Assembly (NCBI GenBank): GCA_036502575.1
Contig: DASXYL010000062.1
Location: 31,490-95,489 of the forward strand
Length of the DNA: 64,000 nt
Direction of reading: 5' to 3'
Origin: DASXRA01 sp036502575
GTDB lineage: Bacteria; Actinomycetota; Actinomycetes; Mycobacteriales; Jatrophihabitantaceae
Of the stretch, positions 43,184 to 50,538 are shown in pieces. Each line of letters begins with the position of its first letter. Within the stretch, counting starts at the first letter, position 1. The position numbers and the translations under genes were made by a program. The notes beneath the pieces were generated by a model. That model did no database searches. It was not told where the DNA came from and was given only the letters and a program-made list of their open reading frames with translations.

Positions 43184-44416
43184 TTACAGATGCAGGTGCA
43201 GGCCGCACGGGCCTAGCCCGATACCGATCGTGCCGAGCGTGACGAGCAGCCCGCACGAGTTGATCGTGATCGGTCCCGAGGCCGGCAACGACAGGCTGGG
43301 CAGGCCGATCGAGCTCGACGAACCACTCGGCGCCGAACCCGTGCCCGTCGGCGGTGTCGCGCCGCCCGGGCCGGACGCCGACGTCGGGACCCCCGGAACG
43401 GCCGGCAGCGACGCCGAAGCGGCGCCGCTGGTGGCCGTCGAGTGCGCCGCGGACGGCGCCGTACTGGCGCCGCCTGGCGGGGCGGTCCCCCCGGCGCCCG
43501 GTGGGGTGGGGGAGGTGAGATTCGCCGGTGGATTGCACGGCAACGTGCAGGGAAGGGGGCCGAGGTCGTCACTGGAGGTATCGGTGAGACAGGAGCAGCC
43601 GATGTTGGCCCGCAGCCGGTTCGCCCGGTCGAGCACCCGCTCGGCGAGTTGCTGGGACCCGACCGCGCGGTCGTGCAGGGTGCCCGGCGGGATCCGGCCG
43701 ACTATTGCAGTCAGCCGCGAGATCTGGTCCGGGACCGTGCTGAGCAGCGTCTGCAGCGCGGTGGTGGACCGGCTGCTGACCGCCTGCCCGGTGAGCACCC
43801 GGCTGGCGTTGCGGAGGTTGGCATCGGCATCGCTGAGCGTGTCGGTGACCAGGTTGGCGGTGTGCGCGCTGATGCCGCCCGCGGCGTGTACCCCGGCGCC
43901 CCCGGCGAGCGAGGACGACCGCCCCAGTAGTGATGACACCTCGTTCGCACGCCGCTTGGCCAGCGTGAGGTACTCCTTACCCCGCGCTCCGGGGCCACTG
44001 GTCAGGGAGAGCTGGACGTTCTCGCTCGCGCGTTTGAGGCCGTAGAGCGAGTCGCCGGGCAAGGTGTTGCTGCTGAGCCATACCGCGCCGGTGAGTAGCA
44101 CGCCGAAGATGATCACGAGCGTGCCGACGACGGTGAGTGGGCGGCGCAGCGGCATGCGGTGTACGGCTGCGCGGGCCCGGCGCCAGGTTCCGCTCGGCGT
44201 CACCGGGGCGTCGACCGGTGTTAACCCTTCCGCGACAAGCCTTGGCGTCACCCCGACCAGCTGCGCGCGCAGGTCGGCGCGGAACCCCGGGCTCGGCTTC
44301 GGGGGAGACGGCAGCGAGGACAACCGGGCGACCAGCGTGCTGGTCATGGGGTCGGTCGAAGCGACCGGGTCGGGGTAACGCCGCAACATTGCGACGAGCG
44401 AACGTGCGTCAGCCAT
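43184..44416 (-). CDS. DUF5667 membrane protein, possible anti-sigma factor
   Basis: This 410-residue protein has a cytoplasmic N-terminus (~1-90), one membrane helix (~93-115, LTVVGTLVIIFGVLLTGAVWL), an outside helical DUF5667 part (PGDSLYGLKRASENVQLSLT, ~120-270) and a Pro/Ser/Gly-rich tail. It is encoded directly after a BldN-like sigma factor (117 bases). In Streptomyces the membrane protein RsbN, next to bldN, holds BldN inactive; the same arrangement suggests, but does not prove, that this protein is the anti-sigma factor here. Confidence 0.75.
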   Translation of the reverse strand: MADARSLVAMLRRYPDPVASTDPMTSTLVARLSSLPSPPKPSPGFRADLRAQLVGVTPRLVAEGLTPVDAPVTPSGTWRRARAAVHRMPLRRPLTVVGTLVIIFGVLLTGAVWLSSNTLPGDSLYGLKRASENVQLSLTSGPGARGKEYLTLAKRRANEVSSLLGRSSSLAGGAGVHAAGGISAHTANLVTDTLSDADANLRNASRVLTGQAVSSRSTTALQTLLSTVPDQISRLTAIVGRIPPGTLHDRAVGSQQLAERVLDRANRLRANIGCSCLTDTSSDDLGPLPCTLPCNPPANLTSPTPPGAGGTAPPGGASTAPSAAHSTATSGAASASLPAVPGVPTSASGPGGATPPTGTGSAPSGSSSSIGLPSLSLPASGPITINSCGLLVTLGTIGIGLGPCGLHLHL

Positions 44417-44533
44417 CTCTACCTCCCCCCTGAACGGACGAAAGTACGAACGTGTGATTGCGGTTTACTGACCGTTCGTCCGCAGAGTCCAACGATGCGA
44501 TCTCGATGGGGTTACTGCAGGTAAGTGTCAGTG

Positions 44534-45289
44534 TCACCGCAGTTCACCTCGGACAAGCTCCGCGAGCTTGCGGACGGCCCGGTGTTGCAGCGCCTTGATG
44601 GCCCCGTCGTTCTTGCCCATGATCTCGGCGGTCTCGCTCACCGACAGGCCCTGCATGAACCGCAGTACGACGCAGTCGCGCTGGTCGTCGCCGAGCTTCT
44701 TCACCGCCCGCATCAGGTGCTCGGTGGTCAGTGAGCTGATCACCGCCGCTTCCGGGCCGGGATCCTTGTCCTTCTGCTCGATGACCTCCGAGGTGGTGAC
44801 CTCGAGCCGGTGACGGGCCGATTTGACATGATCCAGCACGATGTTGCGGGCGATGGTGATGAACCAGGCGCCGATGTCGCGGCCCTGGTAGGTGATGCCG
44901 CTGATCCGTCGCAGCGCCCGCAGGAACGTCTCGCTGGTGAAGTCCTCGGCCGTCGCCCGATCGTTGACCCGGTAGTAGATGTAGCGGAAGACGGTGTCGA
45001 AGTAGCGGTCGTAGAGCTGCCCGAACGCCTCACCGTCGCCCTCCTGGGCGCGCGTCACAAGCTGCCAGATCTCGACGTGGGTGTCGTCGACGGCGTGCCG
45101 CGGCCCGTCGGGCGGCTTGCTCACGGCCTCATCAAGCGGCCGCCCTGCCTTGGTCGGGGGCAGGGCGGCGACGGTGGTTCCGGTGGCCACGGCATGTCGA
45201 CCGCCGGCGGCCATCGAGTACGCAGGTCGTGCTCTGAGGACGTCTAGGACAGCGTCCAGCAGAACACGTAGACCCGCGCCGTCTGGCAT
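44534..45289 (-). CDS. bldN: ECF sigma factor, BldN-like
   Basis: This 251-residue protein has region 2 (residues ~90-155: FGQLYDRYFDTVFRYIYYRV, then ATAEDFTSETFLRALRRI) and region 4 (~190-245: QRDCVVLRFMQGLSVSETAEI, then MGKNDGAIKALQHRAVRKL). It closely follows Streptomyces BldN, including an N-terminal extension of ~65 residues (LRVLLDAVLDVLRARPAYSM) that in BldN is a pro-sequence. BldN controls aerial growth genes. ATG at 45289. The DUF5667 membrane protein downstream may hold it in check. Confidence 0.85.
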   Translation of the reverse strand: MPDGAGLRVLLDAVLDVLRARPAYSMAAGGRHAVATGTTVAALPPTKAGRPLDEAVSKPPDGPRHAVDDTHVEIWQLVTRAQEGDGEAFGQLYDRYFDTVFRYIYYRVNDRATAEDFTSETFLRALRRISGITYQGRDIGAWFITIARNIVLDHVKSARHRLEVTTSEVIEQKDKDPGPEAAVISSLTTEHLMRAVKKLGDDQRDCVVLRFMQGLSVSETAEIMGKNDGAIKALQHRAVRKLAELVRGELR

Positions 45290-45519
45290 GGGTGATGCGG
45301 CACTAGGGCGCGCGCCAGGCATAAAGGGACAACCTCTCAGCGGGACCCCCGTTCCGCCAATTGCGACAGCGCCCAACCGTACCCCCACGGCCAGTAACTA
45401 ACCAGTTCCCCCCGGCACTCGCCAACCTCACGCAACAACCGGCCCGGACTTGCATCCGAACCGCCAGCACGCTTGGCTCAAAGCTTGCGCCGCAACACCG
45501 CCCCGCCAGCGGAGGAACT

Positions 45520-47064
45520 GTGACCGACCACGGCACTGAAGCCGTCCCGAGCAGTGTCTCGGATCTCATTCGGCGAGCGGTGCGGGCCACGCCGGACGGC
45601 CTCGCCGTCGTCGACGGACCGGCGCGACTGAGCTGGTCCGAACTCGACGCCCGGGTGAGCGCCGCCGCGCTGGCTCTGCGCGCGAGCGGGCTCGAGGACG
45701 GCGACCGGGTCGCGCTGCAGCTCGGCACGAGCATCGACTTCGTGGTGCTCTACCTCGGTGCCGACCGGGCCGGGCTGATCACCGTCCCGGTGAATCCGGC
45801 CTACACGCTGCCCGAGCTGACCCACGTCCTGGACGACTCGGGAGCCCGCCTGCTCGTCACGTCCAACCCGGCCTCGGTCGATGTCGCCGGGCCGCAGATC
45901 GTGACCGCGTCGTCGGCGCCGGCGCCTGGAAAGCGCACCGTCGCCGAGCTGCTCGAGGCGGCGCCGCCCGGCGCCGACCCGCGCCGTGACCGGGTCGGCG
46001 AGGATGTATCGCTCCTGCTCTACACCAGCGGCACCAGCGGCCGGCCCAAGGGCGCCATGCTGTCGACGCGGGCGCTGCTGGCCAACCTCGCCCAAGTGGC
46101 AGCTGTGGATCCGCCGATGATCACCGGTTCCGATGTCGCGTACGTGCCGCTGCCGTTGTTCCACGTCTTCGGGCTCAACGCCGGGCTCGGCATCGCCCTG
46201 CACGCCGGCGCGACCACGGTGCTCGCCGACCGCTTCGACCCGCTCGAGTCGCTGGCCACGATGGCCGCGGAGCGGATCACGGTGGTGATCGGCGCTCCGG
46301 GCATGTTCGCGCAGTGGGCGTCCCGTCCGGAGCTGGCCACCGGGTTCGCCGGCGTGCGGTACGCGGTGTCCGGGTCGGCCCCGCTGCCGGCGGCGCTGGT
46401 CGCGACGTACGCGGCGCACGGCATCGTGCTGCACGAGGGCTACGGCCTGACCGAGGCGGCGCCGGGCATCACCCTGAACCGGGCCGGAAAGGCCGGCTCG
46501 ATCGGCCGGGCGCTGCCGGGCGTCGAGATCGAGCTGCGCGACCAGGACGGTTCGCCGGTGTCGGACGAGGACGACGATCCCGGCGAGCTGTACGTCCGCG
46601 GTAGGAACCTGTTCTCCGGGTACTGGCCAGCCGGTGACGGCGGGCCCGACACCGACGGGTGGTTCGGCACGGGCGACATCGCGGTGCGCGACGACGACGG
46701 CAACCTTGTCCTGGTCGGGCGGTCCAGCGAGCTGGTGCTGGTGAACGGCTTCAACGTCTACCCGGCCGAGGTCGAGTCGGTGCTGGGCGCCCAGCCCGGA
46801 GTGGCGGAGGTCGCCGTGGTGGGCGCCGAGGATCCCGAGACGGGCGAGGCCGTGGTGGCCTACGTGGTGCCCGCCCCGGGCGTTGTGCTCGACGTCGACC
46901 AGTTGCTCGCCGCGGCGTCGGGATCGTTGGCGAAGTTCAAGCTGCCCCGCTCGATCTCACTCGTCGAGACGTTGCCGCACACCGTGACCGGCAAGGTGAT
47001 GAAATGGCGGCTGCGGGCCGAACCGCCGCCGATGCGTATAGGTAAGCAGAGCAAAGCTCGATGA
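45520..47064 (+). CDS. AMP-dependent acyl-CoA synthetase/ligase
   Basis: This 514-residue ANL-family enzyme has the P-loop LLLYTSGTSGRPKGAMLS (residues ~166-183), the A5 motif EGYGLTEAAPGI, A7/A8 in TGDIAVRDDDGNLVLVGR then NGFNVYPAEVE and the catalytic Lys in TVTGKVMKW near the end. It activates a carboxylic acid, most likely a fatty acid, as acyl-AMP and then acyl-CoA. The GTG at 45520 is preceded by GGAGG. It is coupled to the glutaredoxin-like gene (ATGA). Confidence 0.9.
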   Translation: MTDHGTEAVPSSVSDLIRRAVRATPDGLAVVDGPARLSWSELDARVSAAALALRASGLEDGDRVALQLGTSIDFVVLYLGADRAGLITVPVNPAYTLPELTHVLDDSGARLLVTSNPASVDVAGPQIVTASSAPAPGKRTVAELLEAAPPGADPRRDRVGEDVSLLLYTSGTSGRPKGAMLSTRALLANLAQVAAVDPPMITGSDVAYVPLPLFHVFGLNAGLGIALHAGATTVLADRFDPLESLATMAAERITVVIGAPGMFAQWASRPELATGFAGVRYAVSGSAPLPAALVATYAAHGIVLHEGYGLTEAAPGITLNRAGKAGSIGRALPGVEIELRDQDGSPVSDEDDDPGELYVRGRNLFSGYWPAGDGGPDTDGWFGTGDIAVRDDDGNLVLVGRSSELVLVNGFNVYPAEVESVLGAQPGVAEVAVVGAEDPETGEAVVAYVVPAPGVVLDVDQLLAAASGSLAKFKLPRSISLVETLPHTVTGKVMKWRLRAEPPPMRIGKQSKAR

Positions 47065-47312
47065 CGGCCACCACCGATCATCACGTCACGCTGATCACGC
47101 GGGTCGGCTGCCACCTGTGCGAGGACGCGTCGGCCCTCTTGCAGAAGCTGCACGCCGAGCTGGGGTTCGGCTACGACGAGCTCGACGTGGACGCCGACCG
47201 CGATCGGCGCAACGAGTACTCCGATCGGGTGCCGGTGATCCTGATCGACGGCAAGGAGCACGGCTACTGGCGTGTCGAGGAGCCCCGCTTCCGCGCGGCC
47301 CTAGCCCGCTGA
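47061..47312 (+). CDS. Glutaredoxin-like protein (Rv0508-like)
   Basis: This 83-residue thioredoxin-fold protein has the CHLC redox motif at residues ~17-20 (ITRVGCHLCEDASALL) and the cis-Pro segment DRVPVILIDG. It may work with mycothiol as electron donor. It starts inside the acyl-CoA ligase stop. Rv0508 lies just before hemA in M. tuberculosis; here the ten-gene PknG operon is placed between it and rex-hemA. Confidence 0.85.
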   Translation: MTATTDHHVTLITRVGCHLCEDASALLQKLHAELGFGYDELDVDADRDRRNEYSDRVPVILIDGKEHGYWRVEEPRFRAALAR

Positions 47313-47325
47313 GTCTCTTTCGGCG

Positions 47326-47372
47326 GTGATCTTGGAGTTCTGGTCGCTATTCGACCAGAACTCCAAGATCAC
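47326..47372. terminator. Perfect 21-bp hairpin between convergent operons
   Basis: Arms 47326-47346 and 47352-47372 are perfectly complementary over 21 bp with a 5-base loop. It lies 13 bases after the glutaredoxin stop and faces the FHA gene end, so it can serve both strands; the inverted copy of the dispersed repeat core (47421-47440) follows. Confidence 0.75.
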
Positions 47373-47474
47373 GACTGCCTGGGGTGGCGGTCAGCTCAAG
47401 CACCGCTGACTCAGCCACGTCGCGATGAGCGCTCGCGCGAAGAGCTCGGCCCGCGCAGATGCGATCCGGGCCGA

Positions 47475-48233
47475 TTAAGACACGGCTTTCTCGGTGTCGG
47501 TGGCTTTGCGGACGACGACGCGCGTCCAGGCTCCCAGGTAGATCCGCTCGTCGTCGGCGAGCTCGCGCCGTTGCTGGGCGGGCAGCTGATCGTCGGGGAA
47601 GGTGCCCGGGTCGCCGACGTAGGTACCGTTCGTCGAGCCGAGGTCCTTCACCGACCACTGCCCGCCGGCGAGGCTGAGCTCGGCGTGCCGGTGCGAGATG
47701 GCGCCGTCACCACTGCAGTCGATCTCGGGGTTGATGTTGCGGCTGCTCGACCGGCGTCCGATCAGCTGCACGGTGCCCTTGAGTGGGACGACGGTGGGCA
47801 GCCCGCTCGTCGGGCAGCTGCCGGCGGCCTGCTGGTGGGCGAACCAGTCCGGGTCGACCCACACCTCGGCGACCCAGTCGACGCCCTTGAGGGGTGGCGG
47901 GGTCGGCGCGGAGACCGGCGGCGGCCCGGGAGGCGCTAGGACGCGGCCGGAGATCGGGTCGATCTGCGCGGGCGGAGGCGGCAGCTGTCCGGTGGCGAAG
48001 TCGTAGCCGCAGTCCTCGCAGAACAGGGCGTCGGCGGTGTTGGCGGCCTGGCAGTTCGGGCAGGTCTTGGGCGAAGCAGTCACGGCCGGCGCCGTCGTGG
48101 CCGGCGCGGTCGTGGGGGCCGGCGTCGGCGCCGACTGGACCGCCGGCGCGGGGCCGGAACCGATCGGCGTGCCGCAGATGTCGCAGAAATCGTCCGTCGC
48201 GGACGTGTGCCCCTGCGGACACGTGGCGGTCAT
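47475..48233 (-). CDS. FHA-domain protein with two zinc ribbons
   Basis: This 252-residue protein, last of the ten-gene operon, binds phosphothreonine. Two N-terminal ribbons are seen: CPQGH with CDIC (residues ~5-20) and CPNC with CEDC (~58-75). A Pro-rich linker leads to a C-terminal FHA domain (~150-240) with all key residues: LIGRRSSSRNINPEIDC, ISHRHAEL and DLGSTNGTYVG. It differs from GarA, the known PknG target, which lacks ribbons and has an N-terminal ETTS-type motif; no such motif is seen here. It is the likely phospho-reader or target of the operon's kinase. ATGA overlap with the vWA gene. Confidence 0.85.
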   Translation of the reverse strand: MTATCPQGHTSATDDFCDICGTPIGSGPAPAVQSAPTPAPTTAPATTAPAVTASPKTCPNCQAANTADALFCEDCGYDFATGQLPPPPAQIDPISGRVLAPPGPPPVSAPTPPPLKGVDWVAEVWVDPDWFAHQQAAGSCPTSGLPTVVPLKGTVQLIGRRSSSRNINPEIDCSGDGAISHRHAELSLAGGQWSVKDLGSTNGTYVGDPGTFPDDQLPAQQRRELADDERIYLGAWTRVVVRKATDTEKAVS

Positions 48234-49501
48234 GTCGGGCGGACCCTCGTAGTCTTGGTCGACGCGGTGTCCAGCGCCATCTCGTCCAGCTTGGCGACGT
48301 CGCGCTTGAGGCGCACCGTGCCCGTCACGGGGTCCTCGATGTCGACGACCTTCTTGAGCTTCTGAGTCGCGTCCTCGTTGCCCGTCTCGGCGGCGAGCTG
48401 CGCGGCGCGTCCCAACTTGAACGTCGCGGTGTCGGTGTCGCCCTCGGCCTTGGCGGCCAGGCCCTCCTGGATCACCTGGGCGAGCTCGGCCTGCCCGGTG
48501 TAGTGGGCGACGGCCGGGTTGATGCGGGTGGTGAGCTCGGTCTGATCCGACCAGAGCGCCTTCACCAGTCCCTGCGTCACGACCTGCCCGCCGACCTCGA
48601 TCTGGACGCGTGCTACGAGCTGCTCGGCGCCGAGCGCCTTGGCTGGCACCCGGACGGCGACGTGGTAGTCGCGCGACTCGTCGCCCCACGCGCCGGTGGG
48701 GTATTCGGTGATGAGCGGGGTGACGTTGACGCGCCGGTCGGTGAGGTCGGCGACGGTGGGCGCGACCTGGCGGACGAAGAGCAGCTCGGCGCCCTGCGGG
48801 GCCCACACCTTGAGCTTGGCGTCGGCGACCCCGCGTCCCATCGCGGTCTGCATCATCGCCTGGAAATCGGCGGCCATGTCCGCGGGGTCGGCGATCAGGT
48901 CGACGGTGCCGAGCAGGGCGTCGGCGATGCCGCGCAGCTCGTTCACGTCCCAGTCGGCGCCCACCCCGCGGCAGTCGCACTGGAACTGGCCCGTGACGGC
49001 GTCGATCGCGCTCTGCAGCTGCTGGGCCGACTCGCCCTCGTTCTTGCCGTCGGTGAGGAGGATCGCGTGCCGCTGCGCGGCCGGGGCGGCGCGAAAGGCC
49101 TCGAACCCGGTGAGCAGCCACTGCCCGATCGCGGTGCCGCCCTGAGGGGTGAGCTGCGAAACCGCGGCCGACGCCACCGCCCGAGTGCGCTCGGACGCCT
49201 GCACCATGCCGGCCTGCGGGTAGACCGGCTGGGCCAGCCCGACGCCGGCGATGACGGCGAACCACGTCCCGTCGGCGATCTCGTCGATGGCCGCCGCCGC
49301 GGCCTGGCGGGCGGCGATGATCTTCGATCGCGGCGCGCCCATCGAGCCCGAGCAGTCGATGATGATCGCCTCGGCCGCTCCGCCGCCGGTCTCGCCGGCC
49401 TGGCCGGTGCCCTGCGAGGTCACCGTGACGATCGCGTGGACGTCGGTGGCGCCGTCGGGCAGGTACTCGTTCTGGAAGACCTGCGCGGTCCAGTCGGCCA
49501 T
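48230..49501 (-). CDS. von Willebrand factor A (TerY-like) protein
   Basis: This 423-residue cytoplasmic protein has a vWA domain (residues ~40-220) with a full metal site: DCSGSMG, Thr in PQGGTAIG and Asp in LLTDGKNEG. A beta-rich middle and helical end follow (~230-400). vWA proteins next to a PP2C phosphatase and a protein kinase form the TerY-P module known from tellurite-type stress systems; the match here is by gene set. It sits between the PP2C and FHA genes with 1-base and 4-base overlaps. Confidence 0.85.
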   Translation of the reverse strand: MADWTAQVFQNEYLPDGATDVHAIVTVTSQGTGQAGETGGGAAEAIIIDCSGSMGAPRSKIIAARQAAAAAIDEIADGTWFAVIAGVGLAQPVYPQAGMVQASERTRAVASAAVSQLTPQGGTAIGQWLLTGFEAFRAAPAAQRHAILLTDGKNEGESAQQLQSAIDAVTGQFQCDCRGVGADWDVNELRGIADALLGTVDLIADPADMAADFQAMMQTAMGRGVADAKLKVWAPQGAELLFVRQVAPTVADLTDRRVNVTPLITEYPTGAWGDESRDYHVAVRVPAKALGAEQLVARVQIEVGGQVVTQGLVKALWSDQTELTTRINPAVAHYTGQAELAQVIQEGLAAKAEGDTDTATFKLGRAAQLAAETGNEDATQKLKKVVDIEDPVTGTVRLKRDVAKLDEMALDTASTKTTRVRPT

Positions 49502-50538
49502 CAGCCTGTGTCTCCGATCCGGGCGAGTGTGACGGTGATGTTGTCATGGCCGCCCTGTTGGTTGGCCCAGTCGACCAGGGCCTCGGCGCGGGCGAGCGGC
49601 TCGGCCGGCTGCGCGTTCACCAGGTCGCGCAGCTCGGACGCGTCCGAGCAGTAGTTCCACAACCCGTCGCTGCAGACGAGCAGCCAGCCCGGTCCTTTGG
49701 CGGTTGCGGTCATGGTCGCCGGGTCGACGTTGGGCGAGTCGATACCGAGCCACCTGGTGATCGCGTGCGCCTTGGGGTCGGCCTCGGCCTCCTCGCGCGA
49801 GACGCCGGCCTTGACCCGCTCGGTGGCCCACGAGTCGTCGACGGTGAGCTGCTCGGACGGCCCGTCGTCGGGCAGCCAGTACGCGCGGCTGTCGCCCACG
49901 GACGCGGCGACGATCATGTCGCCGTCGGTGATCGCCACGACGAACGTGCACGACGGCGGGTTGGCATCGCCCTTGCTGGCCGTGGCCTCGGCGGCCTCGT
50001 CGGCCGCCAGGGCCGCGGCCTTCACCTGCAGGCACCAGTGCTGCTCGCGGTCCTCGGCGGTGCCCGCCGGGCGCTCGACCGCGGCCAGCAGGTTGCGGGC
50101 GGCCTGCGCCGCGGCATACGCGGCGGCGTCGCTGTCGGTTGCGGTGGTCACCCCGTCGCAGACGACCAGGGCGATCCACCCGTCTTTCGCGGCGATCGCG
50201 AAGGCGTCCTCGTTGCGCGGATGGATCCGGCCCTTGTCGCTGACCGCGGCGACCGTCGGCGTCGGCTGCTCGGTGACGTGCTCGCGCCCGTTGGAGGCCC
50301 GCGCGCCGCAGACGGTGCACCAGCCGTCGTCGCCGACCAGGCCGCCGCAACTCTTGCATGGGGGTGCCGGCAGCTCGTCCGGCTCGGCGTGCAGGGCGAT
50401 CAGGTGGGTGCGCGCCGAGCGCTCGGCGTCGGACTGCGGCGCTGCGTCGCCGGTGGTCGACGGGGTGAGTTCCGCGCCGCAGTTCTCGCAGAACGCGTCG
50501 CCCTCGGCGACCGGTGCCTTGCAGGCGGGGCAGGTCAT
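49501..50538 (-). CDS. PP2C-type protein phosphatase with two zinc ribbons
   Basis: This 345-residue phosphatase starts with two CxxC ribbons (CPACK...CENCG at ~3-20 and CKSCG...CTVCG at ~61-77). The PP2C domain (~95-340) keeps the metal Asp residues: RNEDAF, VVCDGVTT (DGMGG in most relatives), SVGDSRAYW, LVCSDGLWNY and GGHDNITV. It should undo PknG-made phosphorylation. It overlaps pknG by 4 bases and the vWA gene by 1 base. Confidence 0.9.
   Translation of the reverse strand: MTCPACKAPVAEGDAFCENCGAELTPSTTGDAAPQSDAERSARTHLIALHAEPDELPAPPCKSCGGLVGDDGWCTVCGARASNGREHVTEQPTPTVAAVSDKGRIHPRNEDAFAIAAKDGWIALVVCDGVTTATDSDAAAYAAAQAARNLLAAVERPAGTAEDREQHWCLQVKAAALAADEAAEATASKGDANPPSCTFVVAITDGDMIVAASVGDSRAYWLPDDGPSEQLTVDDSWATERVKAGVSREEAEADPKAHAITRWLGIDSPNVDPATMTATAKGPGWLLVCSDGLWNYCSDASELRDLVNAQPAEPLARAEALVDWANQQGGHDNITVTLARIGDTG

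Noticed and set aside
41694..44045. Plus-strand frame of 783 codons
   Set aside because: It runs antisense through the HAD and DUF5667 genes and has a repetitive Arg/Pro/Ser composition.
47475..49547. Single minus-strand frame of 690 codons spanning the FHA and vWA genes
   Set aside because: Only the last 252 residues are real (FHA); the rest is the wrong frame of the vWA gene, which has its own start and full metal-site motif.
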